A DNA stretch of 5,562 nucleotides from Candidatus Izemoplasmatales bacterium (lineage in GTDB: Bacteria > Bacillota_I > Bacilli_A > Izemoplasmatales > Hujiaoplasmataceae): assembly GCA_028702245.1 (NCBI GenBank), contig JAQVPE010000071.1, positions 1 to 5,562 of the forward strand. The letters run 5' to 3'. This document shows, in pieces, positions 1-5,562 of the stretch. How positions within the stretch are numbered: the stretch's first letter is position 1; every line of letters begins with the position of its first letter. The notes below the pieces were generated by a model. It saw only the letters and a program-made list of their open reading frames with translations, was not told the DNA's origin and ran no database searches. The translations under genes were made by a program, and so were the position numbers.

Positions 1-1883
1 GTGATTACCGTGAATTCCAGTGTTCCGGCAGTGACTGCAATCGATGTTGAATAAGTCACAGTGCCGGTGATGGTGTCGTAAAACGTCAGATAATAGTCGC
101 CGTTATCGATGGGCAGGGTGATTTCGATGCCGCTAACGGGATCCGGATTGGGACTATAGTAGTTCCATTGCCGGTGATAGAGATACCCGAAGACATCCGT
201 TTCAGTGGCGTAGCCCATCAATCCGGCCATGGCGTTTGAAATCGAGACGCCATCCATAGTGCGAAGATTTTGATAAGCGGCTTCTCCAAGATCCATCAAC
301 TTGATATAGGAGCCGATTCCCTCGAATCGATACCAGAGGTCATATAAGTCGATCCAGGAATCCCACCACCATTGCATCGCGCCCCCAGATCCACCCATGA
401 TGCCGCCCCATAGACCCTGGTGCAGGGTGATCCCGGTTGGGTCCTTGCCATAGGTTCCCGAGCCGTTTCGCCAATCGATGCCGATTTCGCCAAAGAAGAC
501 AGGTTTGTCGTATTTAGCCGCCATGGCATCCATCTCTTGGAGCAGTTTCGGATAATATGGCTTATCATAATATTCGTAACTGTGAGCGGCGCAGAAATCC
601 AAAGAATTGAGCAGATAGGCATCAGTTCCTGAAGGAGATTTATAACTGGTAGTCACAAGGTGACCATAGGGATCGTTTGCTTTGATGAAGAGGGCCATTT
701 CCGAATGCCATCTCGTGACAATTCCGGAATTGTAGCCATCGACCCAATCGACTTCATTGAAGAGTTCCCAGGCGAATAGATTTTCCGAATGGCCGTAACG
801 GGCGATCAGATAGAGAAGTTCATTCTTGTATGCCGTTCGGGCTTCGCCGTTATAGAAGAATTGAATCGGGAGATCGAGCATTCCGCCATTGGCGGAGTTA
901 TAAGGATTGATACCCCAGTTGGGATTGGTGGTGGCGCTGAATTGCCCGTGGTTGATCAGTGTCAGCATCACGTAAACTCCATATTCCTCAGCGAATTCAA
1001 AAAGACTGTCGAGCCGGATGGCGATGTTTTGCGTCGAATCGAAATTGGTATAGGAATCGCGGTGGATCGAGAAGGCGCGGTTCGACATCCAGATGCGGGC
1101 GTAATTTCCGCCGGTCTCCTCTAGCGCTTTGAACCAGTTATAATAGTCGTAGGTGCCAAGCGAGGTGGCCCACCAGCCGAAGTTGGCTCCGTTTGGAAAG
1201 TAGGTTTTCCCCGAATCGAAGACAAAATTGCGTTTGCTAGTCTGGTTGATGCCGATATAGCCGTTTGTTAGGGCGCTAGCTTCATTCACCACCAATGAAC
1301 CGTTATCGGTTTGAACAACCGTATCGTTGACCAACACATCATAACTGAAAGTCCATGTTCCCGCTTCATCAGGCCGGAAACGAACCATGTAATGGCTGAT
1401 TCCCTCATCGAGCCAGAAGACACGCTCCTGACCACTCAGGATATAGCCATCTTGATTATAGGTTTCGGCGATCAAACTGTGTGACGCGTATTGTTTGAAC
1501 CAAAAAGCGTGGAGGTTTTTAACAGTTTCCGAGGGTGAGGTCAATGTCATGACGATCTTGATCTGGTTGTAATCATAGGGGTTGTACAAATCGGCGATTA
1601 TTTCCTCTCCCTCAAGTTCGAACAAACCGATTTCCACTAATTTAGTCGCCTGTGGCGAAGCGGTGATGACCTCGACGTGGTCGATGATCCGCTTTGGAAT
1701 GGTTTCAGTTGGTGAAATTGTGGTCGAAGGCTCATCGGTGGTCGTAGTCAAGGGTTCGGTCGAGATCGTGGTGGACTGAGTGGTCGATAAAACAGTCGTT
1801 TCCATGGTTGTCGAAGTATCTTTGCATGAAAGTGCCGTGATGACGAATAAGATCGTGAGCAGTAATAACACCATTCGCTTCAT
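1..1883 (-). CDS. Surface lipoprotein glycoside hydrolase, clan GH-A (GH5-like) with DUF5060-like N-terminal domain; 3' end missing
   Basis: Probable extracellular, membrane-anchored glycosidase, likely a beta-mannanase or related endo-acting enzyme by context. The 627 visible residues run off the left edge. In order: signal peptide with lipid-anchor Cys20; Ser/Thr-rich linker (about 22-62); beta-sandwich at about 66-200 resembling DUF5060 (NPYD near 101, then RFRPDEAGTWTFSYDV at 168-183); a TIM-barrel-type domain at about 208-530; and a beta-rich C-terminal domain from about 550. Clan GH-A catalytic signatures are clear: WELFNEVDW gives Glu377 as acid/base after Asn376, and FFGEIGID gives Glu466 as nucleophile. 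RIWMS at 263-267 and the aromatic QWWWDSW at 504-510 fit a sugar-binding cleft. It is last of the visible genes, 8 bases after the GH130_2 gene. The start at 1883 supplies the Lys-Arg n-region; a second ATG at 1874 has better ribosome spacing. Substrate specificity cannot be read from sequence alone; xylan, glucan or other beta-glycans remain possible. Confidence 0.85.
   Translation of the reverse strand, partial: MKRMVLLLLTILFVITALSCKDTSTTMETTVLSTTQSTTISTEPLTTTTDEPSTTISPTETIPKRIIDHVEVITASPQATKLVEIGLFELEGEEIIADLYNPYDYNQIKIVMTLTSPSETVKNLHAFWFKQYASHSLIAETYNQDGYILSGQERVFWLDEGISHYMVRFRPDEAGTWTFSYDVLVNDTVVQTDNGSLVVNEASALTNGYIGINQTSKRNFVFDSGKTYFPNGANFGWWATSLGTYDYYNWFKALEETGGNYARIWMSNRAFSIHRDSYTNFDSTQNIAIRLDSLFEFAEEYGVYVMLTLINHGQFSATTNPNWGINPYNSANGGMLDLPIQFFYNGEARTAYKNELLYLIARYGHSENLFAWELFNEVDWVDGYNSGIVTRWHSEMALFIKANDPYGHLVTTSYKSPSGTDAYLLNSLDFCAAHSYEYYDKPYYPKLLQEMDAMAAKYDKPVFFGEIGIDWRNGSGTYGKDPTGITLHQGLWGGIMGGSGGAMQWWWDSWIDLYDLWYRFEGIGSYIKLMDLGEAAYQNLRTMDGVSISNAMAGLMGYATETDVFGYLYHRQWNYYSPNPDPVSGIEITLPIDNGDYYLTFYDTITGTVTYSTSIAVTAGTLEFTVI
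1698..1820 (-). repeat. Low-complexity Ser/Thr-rich linker coding segment
   Basis: Residues 22-62 of the lipoprotein are dominated by Thr and Ser with a few Glu, Asp and Pro (runs such as STTQSTTIST and TTTTDEPSTT). The DNA is an imperfect ACC/ACT/ACG/TCG repeat, seen on the plus strand as GGT/AGT/CGT/CGA triplets. It probably acts as a flexible tether holding the glycosidase away from the membrane. Such tracts often vary in length between strains. Confidence 0.8.
1824..1883 (-). other. Lipoprotein signal peptide (residues 1-20)
   Basis: A short basic n-region (MKR) is followed by a run of about 15 hydrophobic residues and then ALSC, with Cys20 as the predicted lipidated residue. The lipobox is not ideal: Ala rather than Leu at -3 and Leu at -2, but Ser at -1 and Cys at +1 are standard. 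The polar, Thr-rich sequence straight after the Cys is what is expected of a tethered surface lipoprotein. None of the three complete upstream genes has such a signal, so those enzymes are predicted to be cytoplasmic. Confidence 0.75.
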
Positions 1884-1888
1884 CTCCT
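1884..1888 (-). promoter_or_regulatory. Shine-Dalgarno sequence abutting the glycosidase start
   Basis: AGGAG on the minus strand directly touches the ATG at 1883 (spacing 0) and lies 9 bases before the in-frame ATG at 1874. By spacing it suits the second ATG. The first ATG gives the basic signal-peptide n-region and could instead use the AAAGGG that overlaps the stop of the upstream gene, about 11 bases away. I keep 1883 as the start because of the signal peptide. Confidence 0.55.
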
Positions 1889-1891
1889 CGC

Positions 1892-2917
1892 CTACCCTTT
1901 GCCATCTGTCTGATCTCTGCCGATGCTTTCGGTTGTCGATTTGATGAAGTCAATAGCTAGATCGACGGTTGTGAATGCGAGCGCGACGGTCGAGTCAGCC
2001 GCCCCGTAATAGATGGCGATCCTTCCTGTTTTAGCGTCTTGGAGCGTGGCGCACGGGAAAATGACATTAGGAACGAAACCGACTTCCTCATACGGCATTT
2101 CCGGAGTCAAGAGATAGTTTCTGGAACGGTACTTGACGATCGCGGGGTTCTCAAGATCGAGGATCGCTCCGCCTAAAGAATAGACATAGCCGTTACAGGT
2201 GTTGCAGACGCCGTGGTAGAAGACGAGCCAACCTTCCGATGTTTCGATTGGCGTGGGACCAGCGCCGATCTTGAGGCCCTGCCACCAGCCGCTGCCCCCT
2301 CTTTCCATGACATGACGGTGTTTCCCCCAGTAGACTAGATCCTTGCTTCTTGAGAGAAAGATATCGCCGAAGGGCGTATGGCCATTATCGGAAGCCCGGC
2401 TCAAAATTGCATATTCGCCGTCAATCTTCCGGGGAAAGAGAACGCCGTTTCGATTGAAGGGGATAAAGGGGTTCTCGAGTCTTGTAAAGTTCACGAAATT
2501 GTCTGTCCTCGCAAGTCCGATTGCCGGTCCGTGAAACTCGGTGCACCACGTCACATAATAAGATTCACCGATTTTCGTCACCCGCGGATCATATGCGTAA
2601 TAAGGATTCCATGACTTTTCGTTTTCATCCTTGAAATCGATCGGCCGATCGGCGATCGTCCAATTGATGCCATCAGCGCTCCTCCCGACTCTAAGGTGTG
2701 GTAAAGTCGCTGTGGTCTCGGCGCGGAAAACGCCAATAAAGCCTCCATCATGCCAAGGAACTACCGCAGAATTGAAGATTCTGGCGATCCCCGGAACCGG
2801 ATTCCGCTCGATAATCGGGTTATTCGAATAACGCCAAATCGGACCTTGGAGGTTCTTGGGGGCATCCTGCCAAGGCAGATTAGGGGTTGATTCGCTAAGT
2901 ACTTGGTATTTGCTCAT
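1892..2917 (-). CDS. GH130 subfamily 2 phosphorylase, probable beta-1,4-mannooligosaccharide phosphorylase
   Basis: A 341-residue cytoplasmic enzyme (no signal peptide) predicted to release alpha-mannose 1-phosphate from the non-reducing end of beta-1,4-mannooligosaccharides using phosphate. It reads as GH130_2 throughout: WRYSNNPII near the start (28-36), FNSAVVP at 48-54, YDPRVT with Asp110 as the expected catalytic acid, the FNRNGVLFPRK block at 154-164, LSRASDNGHTPFGD at 172-185, KIGAGPTPIET at 216-226, YHGVCNTCNG at 234-243 and YYGAADSTVALAFTT at 303-317. Arg156, Arg174 and His235 sit where phosphate-binding residues are expected in the family. The length is normal. It starts 15 bases after the GH130_1 stop with a strong AAGGAG. 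The main alternative in this subfamily is beta-1,4-mannosyl-N-acetylglucosamine phosphorylase, an N-glycan enzyme. The epimerase and GH130_1 neighbours favour mannan. Confidence 0.92.
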   Translation of the reverse strand: MSKYQVLSESTPNLPWQDAPKNLQGPIWRYSNNPIIERNPVPGIARIFNSAVVPWHDGGFIGVFRAETTATLPHLRVGRSADGINWTIADRPIDFKDENEKSWNPYYAYDPRVTKIGESYYVTWCTEFHGPAIGLARTDNFVNFTRLENPFIPFNRNGVLFPRKIDGEYAILSRASDNGHTPFGDIFLSRSKDLVYWGKHRHVMERGGSGWWQGLKIGAGPTPIETSEGWLVFYHGVCNTCNGYVYSLGGAILDLENPAIVKYRSRNYLLTPEMPYEEVGFVPNVIFPCATLQDAKTGRIAIYYGAADSTVALAFTTVDLAIDFIKSTTESIGRDQTDGKG

Positions 2918-2925
2918 AGGGGGTT

Positions 2926-2931
2926 CTCCTT
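2926..2931 (-). promoter_or_regulatory. Ribosome binding site for the GH130_2 gene
   Basis: AAGGAG on the minus strand lies 8 bases before the ATG at 2917. Its first two bases complete a tandem TAA TAA stop of the upstream GH130_1 gene. A run of five C bases lies between the site and the start. It fixes the start unambiguously. Confidence 0.85.
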
Positions 2932-2932
2932 A

Positions 2933-4126
2933 TTAGATAGACTTATCGCTTTCCTTGTTTATCAGTGCAAGATTGTTTTCAATCAATTCCTGACGCTTCA
3001 AGACGGCGTCGCGGGAGCGATAGACCTCTTGAGGCGAGTTGAAGGCATAATCGATTAAAATCGGGATGGTCGAGGTGGCGACATGCAAACGCGTGTCCGA
3101 GGAGGCGTAGTAGAGAAAGACTTCTTCTTTTTCATTGACGATCACGCCGTTTGTGAATAAGACATTGCTGACATCGCCCACTCGTTCTTCTTTGAATGGA
3201 GCTAGAAGATAACCCGAAGGTCTGGCGATGATTTTGGTCGGGTCTTTGAGATCGGTTACAAACAGGTAAAGAACGTATCTCAGGCCGCTGGCGGTGTTGC
3301 GGACACCATGAGCGAAATGGATCCAGCCTTTTGCGGTTTTGATCGGGCTGGGGCCAACGCCGTTTTTGAGTTCATAGATCGTATGGTAACGGCGCTCATC
3401 GATCAAAATCTCCCGTTCGATCCGGGGATCGTTGAGGTCATCCACAAAACCACAGGCGATGCCGCCTCCCGAACCGGTTTCAATGAAACCGTCCTGGGGT
3501 CTGGTGTAAAGCAGATACTTGCCTTGGACAAACTCAGGGTGAAGGGTCACGTTGCGCTCTTGTCTGGCAGGGGTTATTAGATTGGGAAGTCTGGTAAAAG
3601 TCTTAAGGTCTTTCGTTCTCAGGATTCCGACTTTGGCGGTCGCACTAACGCTGTCATAAGCCGGGGCAGTTTCGTCTTTGCTTTCCGAGCAGTAGAAGCC
3701 GTAGATGTAGCCATCTTCATGACGGACAAGCCTCATATCATAAACGTTGGTTTCCGAAGGGTCGGTATCTTCCCATAGCAATGGCTGACCTTGAAAACGA
3801 AAGTTTTCGATACCGTTCTTGCTTGAAGCTAAAGCGAAGAAACTCTTGCGATCCGTTCCCTCGACCCGAACGCAAAGATAATACATTCCTTCATGAAGGA
3901 TCGCTCCGGCGTTGAACGCCGCATTCACGCCAAGGCGTTCTATGAAGAACGGGTTGCTACTTTTATTGATGTCATATCGCCAACTAACGGGAACATGATC
4001 AGCGGTCAGAACCGGGTTGCGATAACGGGTGAAAACACCGTTATCAAAATCCGGATTAGGTTTGTTTTTTTCTTTTAAAAGCTTTTCTTGCTTTTTGAGA
4101 GCCTTGTAATATTGTTCATGGATCAT
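2933..4126 (-). CDS. GH130 subfamily 1: 4-O-beta-D-mannosyl-D-glucose phosphorylase
   Basis: A 397-residue cytoplasmic enzyme predicted to convert mannosyl-beta-1,4-glucose plus phosphate into alpha-mannose 1-phosphate and glucose (EC 2.4.1.281). Family hallmarks run the whole length: RYRNPVLTADH at 34-44, SWRYDINKSSNP at 48-59, NAAFNAGAI at 68-76, VRVEGTDRKSFFALA at 86-100, NVYDMRL with Asp130 as the expected catalytic acid, LHPEFVQGKYLLYTRPQDGF at 195-214, then TGSGGGI, YHTIYELKNGVGP, AHGVRN, RVGDVSNVLF and YYASSDTRLHVATSTI (339-354). The Lys-rich N-terminal helix (2-25) is normal for the subfamily. The frame stays open upstream to an ATG at 4465, but those 113 codons overlap the epimerase gene and do not resemble GH130. 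The ATG at 4126 has its own ribosome binding site and gives the family's usual length. The gene begins 4 bases after the epimerase stop. Confidence 0.95.
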   Translation of the reverse strand: MIHEQYYKALKKQEKLLKEKNKPNPDFDNGVFTRYRNPVLTADHVPVSWRYDINKSSNPFFIERLGVNAAFNAGAILHEGMYYLCVRVEGTDRKSFFALASSKNGIENFRFQGQPLLWEDTDPSETNVYDMRLVRHEDGYIYGFYCSESKDETAPAYDSVSATAKVGILRTKDLKTFTRLPNLITPARQERNVTLHPEFVQGKYLLYTRPQDGFIETGSGGGIACGFVDDLNDPRIEREILIDERRYHTIYELKNGVGPSPIKTAKGWIHFAHGVRNTASGLRYVLYLFVTDLKDPTKIIARPSGYLLAPFKEERVGDVSNVLFTNGVIVNEKEEVFLYYASSDTRLHVATSTIPILIDYAFNSPQEVYRSRDAVLKRQELIENNLALINKESDKSI

Positions 4127-4130
4127 CTGA

Positions 4131-5282
4131 TCACGTCCTCTCAAGCAATCTGAGAATGGCCCTAACATTATGGTAGGGTGTTTTCCAGAGTTCGCCCATG
4201 CCTCTATTGATTTTTGAGCCGTTGGCGATCTCTTTTGACCAAAACCATTCACCCTCGGGATCAGGGTCGACGAGGTCTTCGGCGATCGATTGGAAAAGTC
4301 TGTGCCAATAGTCCAAATAGCGAGAATCATTGGACTTTTTGTAAAGATTATAGATTCCGACCATCGCTTCCGAAGAAACCCACCAAATATGGCTTTGGCC
4401 GACGTCACCGGATAGGGAACATAGGTATCTGCCGTTCCAGCCGTCAGCGACGGCCGCTTTGGCAAGGTTACTACTCAAACCATGCCAATCAACGTTGTCT
4501 AAGTTGAGAATTTCCATAGTTTCATCCAACAGCCAAGACAACTCGATTTCATGCCCGTAATGCCTAACTGTCGAAAGTGACTCGTATTTATCATTAAGAT
4601 ACATTTTGAGGGAACGATGATCCTTGTCATACAAACGGTCGTTGATAATCTGAATGATTTTCAAGATTGCTTCCTTGACCAGTTCATTCTTGGTTGCCAA
4701 ATATAGATTCGTATACGCTTCTAGAAGATGGATCAGGGTGTTGGTGGTGAAGACAACGCCTTCGATGCCATCAGAAAGCAATGCCGAGTTCAACATGTTC
4801 CATTTATTATCGAATTCTTCATGATACCCGAACAACTTCTTGTCGAATGCGATCTCCTCGATTTTGGCAAACGTCTCAAGCGCTAGACGAGCGGCCTCAG
4901 GCTCACCGGTCAGGATATAGTATTCACTCAAACCATAAATGGCAAAAGCCTGGCCGTACGTCGCAAGCCTTGTGTCAAGGATCTTGCCATTGCTGTCTGA
5001 AAGCCACATGAAGCCGCGAGATTGGTGATCGTAAAAACATTTTTTTAGGAATAGATAAGCATGACTAGCCAATTCAAGGTATTTTTGATCATGATAACAG
5101 TTTCCCAAAGCCGAGAACGTCCACAAAAACCGCGATTGTTGGACTAAACCCTTATCGGCATTTTTTTCGATAACATGATTAGCGGTCACGTGTCCGAAAA
5201 AGCCGCCTTGCTCATAATCGGCGAGTTTGACCCAAAAAGGGATAATCTTGGTTTTGAGGTGTTGTTCAAGGATTTCTTTCAT
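4131..5282 (-). CDS. AGE-family sugar 2-epimerase, probable cellobiose/mannobiose 2-epimerase
   Basis: A 383-residue (alpha/alpha)6-barrel enzyme of the N-acylglucosamine 2-epimerase superfamily, predicted to epimerise C2 of the reducing-end sugar of a beta-1,4 disaccharide, here mannobiose to mannosyl-glucose. Residues expected for cellobiose 2-epimerases are visible: QQSRFLWTFSAL with Arg51, NTLIHLLEAYTNLY at 181-194 with Asn181 and His185, HYGHEIELSWL with catalytic-type His244 and Glu247, HIWWVSSEA at 298-306, and WKTPYHNVR with Trp366 and the second catalytic-type His371. There is no signal peptide, so it is cytoplasmic. The characterised enzymes usually have His where this one has Leu183 (NTHLH against NTLIH), and the preceding loop (171-180) is unusually hydrophobic, so substrate preference may differ. 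It starts 2 bases after the upstream stop and feeds the GH130_1 enzyme encoded next. N-acylglucosamine 2-epimerase is the less likely alternative. Confidence 0.9.
   Translation of the reverse strand: MKEILEQHLKTKIIPFWVKLADYEQGGFFGHVTANHVIEKNADKGLVQQSRFLWTFSALGNCYHDQKYLELASHAYLFLKKCFYDHQSRGFMWLSDSNGKILDTRLATYGQAFAIYGLSEYYILTGEPEAARLALETFAKIEEIAFDKKLFGYHEEFDNKWNMLNSALLSDGIEGVVFTTNTLIHLLEAYTNLYLATKNELVKEAILKIIQIINDRLYDKDHRSLKMYLNDKYESLSTVRHYGHEIELSWLLDETMEILNLDNVDWHGLSSNLAKAAVADGWNGRYLCSLSGDVGQSHIWWVSSEAMVGIYNLYKKSNDSRYLDYWHRLFQSIAEDLVDPDPEGEWFWSKEIANGSKINRGMGELWKTPYHNVRAILRLLERT
4136..4142 (-). promoter_or_regulatory. Ribosome binding site that decides the GH130_1 start
   Basis: GAGAGGA on the minus strand lies inside the last codons of the epimerase gene, 9 bases before the ATG at 4126. 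The TGA of the epimerase falls between the site and the start, an arrangement that suits translational coupling. It supports 4126 over the upstream in-frame ATG at 4465. Confidence 0.75.
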
Positions 5283-5284
5283 CG

Positions 5285-5562
5285 TTACTCCTGATTTGAT
5301 TCAGCTATAAGAGCGATATCGTTCGTAAAATCGGGAAGCGTTAGCGAAAATGTTCCAGAGGTGAGTTGCACCAACGTATCAGAGCCGATCTCGGCACCGG
5401 TCATGGTATCATAGTAGCGAATTGTATAATTGCCTGGCGCCATCATCGGAATCGTTAAAACGACACTTTGTTTAGTATCCGTTTCCGGGTTGGTATAGGT
5501 GAAATCTTCATCATATAAATACGCATAAAGGCGATTATCGACAAGATATCCTTGCAGATCGA
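5285..5562 (-). CDS. C-terminal fragment of a probable secreted glycoside hydrolase, paralogous at its C-terminus to the lipoprotein at the left end
   Basis: Only the last 91 residues are in the window; the start lies beyond the right edge. The fragment is a beta-rich domain: GYLVDNRLYAYLYDEDF at its start, a TIPMMAPGNYTIRYYDTMTG stretch in the middle, and a short tail ending ESNQE. It aligns by eye with the end of the left-hand lipoprotein: GYLVDNRLYAYLYD against GYATETDVFGYLYH, then APGNYTIRYYDTMTG against DNGDYYLTFYDTITG. Domains of this shape close many GH-A type glycosidases with DUF5060-like or related N-terminal domains. The parent protein is therefore probably a second extracellular glycosidase, but its catalytic domain cannot be seen. 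The stop is 2 bases before the epimerase start, so it belongs to the same operon. Confidence 0.75.
   Translation of the reverse strand, partial: DLQGYLVDNRLYAYLYDEDFTYTNPETDTKQSVVLTIPMMAPGNYTIRYYDTMTGAEIGSDTLVQLTSGTFSLTLPDFTNDIALIAESNQE
5288..5292 (-). promoter_or_regulatory. Ribosome binding site for the epimerase gene
   Basis: AGGAG on the minus strand lies 5 bases before the ATG at 5282. It is made from the last two sense codons (CAG GAG) of the upstream gene, whose TAA falls between the site and the start. This implies co-transcription and probable translational coupling. Confidence 0.8.

Noticed and set aside
296..1124. Open frames of about 70-111 residues over the glycosidase barrel region (minus strand 296-622; plus strand 420-632 and 789-1124)
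   Set aside because: They overlap a clearly coding barrel domain with conserved catalytic motifs. Their translations show no family features and they are best explained as shadows.
1732..1953. Minus-strand 73-residue open frame spanning the junction of the GH130_2 and lipoprotein genes
   Set aside because: It is out of frame with both genes, has repetitive His/Asp-rich composition typical of a shadow of the Thr linker, and shows no ribosome binding site of its own.
2195..2206. CxxC pair in the GH130_2 protein (Cys238, Cys241) as a possible zinc site
   Set aside because: It falls in the HGVxNxCNG active-site segment common to GH130_2 enzymes, with no second ligand pair seen, so no metal site is supported.
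2918..2932. C-rich gap before the GH130_2 gene as a regulatory element
   Set aside because: Only 15 bases long, fully accounted for by the ribosome binding site and spacer. No inverted repeat or terminator stem is visible.
4131..4133. Possible use of the Mycoplasma genetic code, with TGA read as Trp
   Set aside because: TGA ends the epimerase at its expected family length just before the next start, and Trp codons in all genes are TGG.
4127..4465. N-terminal extension of the GH130_1 reading frame into the epimerase gene
   Set aside because: It lacks GH130-like sequence, overlaps the epimerase in another frame, and the ATG at 4126 has its own ribosome binding site and gives the usual family length.
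2343..5011. Several plus-strand open frames of 61-97 residues within the GH130 and epimerase genes
   Set aside because: All lie wholly inside well-supported minus-strand genes and show no recognisable domains, so they are antisense shadows.

Overview
The window lies inside one tightly packed polycistronic operon, with every gene on the minus strand (transcribed right to left). It encodes the phosphorolytic breakdown of beta-1,4-mannan or glucomannan oligosaccharides. Gaps between genes are only 2, 4, 15 and 8 bases, and each internal start has a Shine-Dalgarno sequence beside or inside the end of the preceding gene. I see no promoter, terminator, RNA gene, mobile element or CRISPR array. Both outer genes run off the window.

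In transcription order: (1) the last 91 codons of a large protein ending in a beta-rich C-terminal domain; (2) an intracellular AGE-family sugar epimerase of the cellobiose/mannobiose 2-epimerase type; (3) a GH130 subfamily 1 enzyme, 4-O-beta-D-mannosyl-D-glucose phosphorylase; (4) a GH130 subfamily 2 enzyme, probably beta-1,4-mannooligosaccharide phosphorylase; (5) a surface lipoprotein glycosidase with a Ser/Thr-rich tether, a DUF5060-like beta-sandwich, a clan GH-A (GH5-like) catalytic barrel and a C-terminal domain resembling the end of gene 1.

Inferred pathway: anchored extracellular glycosidases (gene 5 and perhaps gene 1) cut mannan, and oligosaccharides enter by a transporter not in this window. 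The GH130_2 enzyme removes mannose from longer chains as mannose 1-phosphate. The epimerase turns mannobiose into mannosyl-glucose, which the GH130_1 enzyme splits with phosphate into mannose 1-phosphate and glucose. This logic is known from Bacteroides fragilis and Ruminococcus albus, so the pathway is not new. The interest is the compact layout, with the cytoplasmic steps sandwiched between genes that share a C-terminal domain, and the identity of the substrate.

The organism is probably a Gram-positive-type bacterium (Bacillota or a Tenericutes-like relative): strong AGGAG ribosome binding sites, a lipoprotein with a Thr-rich linker directly after the lipid-anchor cysteine, and moderate GC content by eye. 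TGA is a genuine stop (end of the epimerase gene) and Trp is TGG, so the Mycoplasma code is not used. This taxonomic guess is low confidence.
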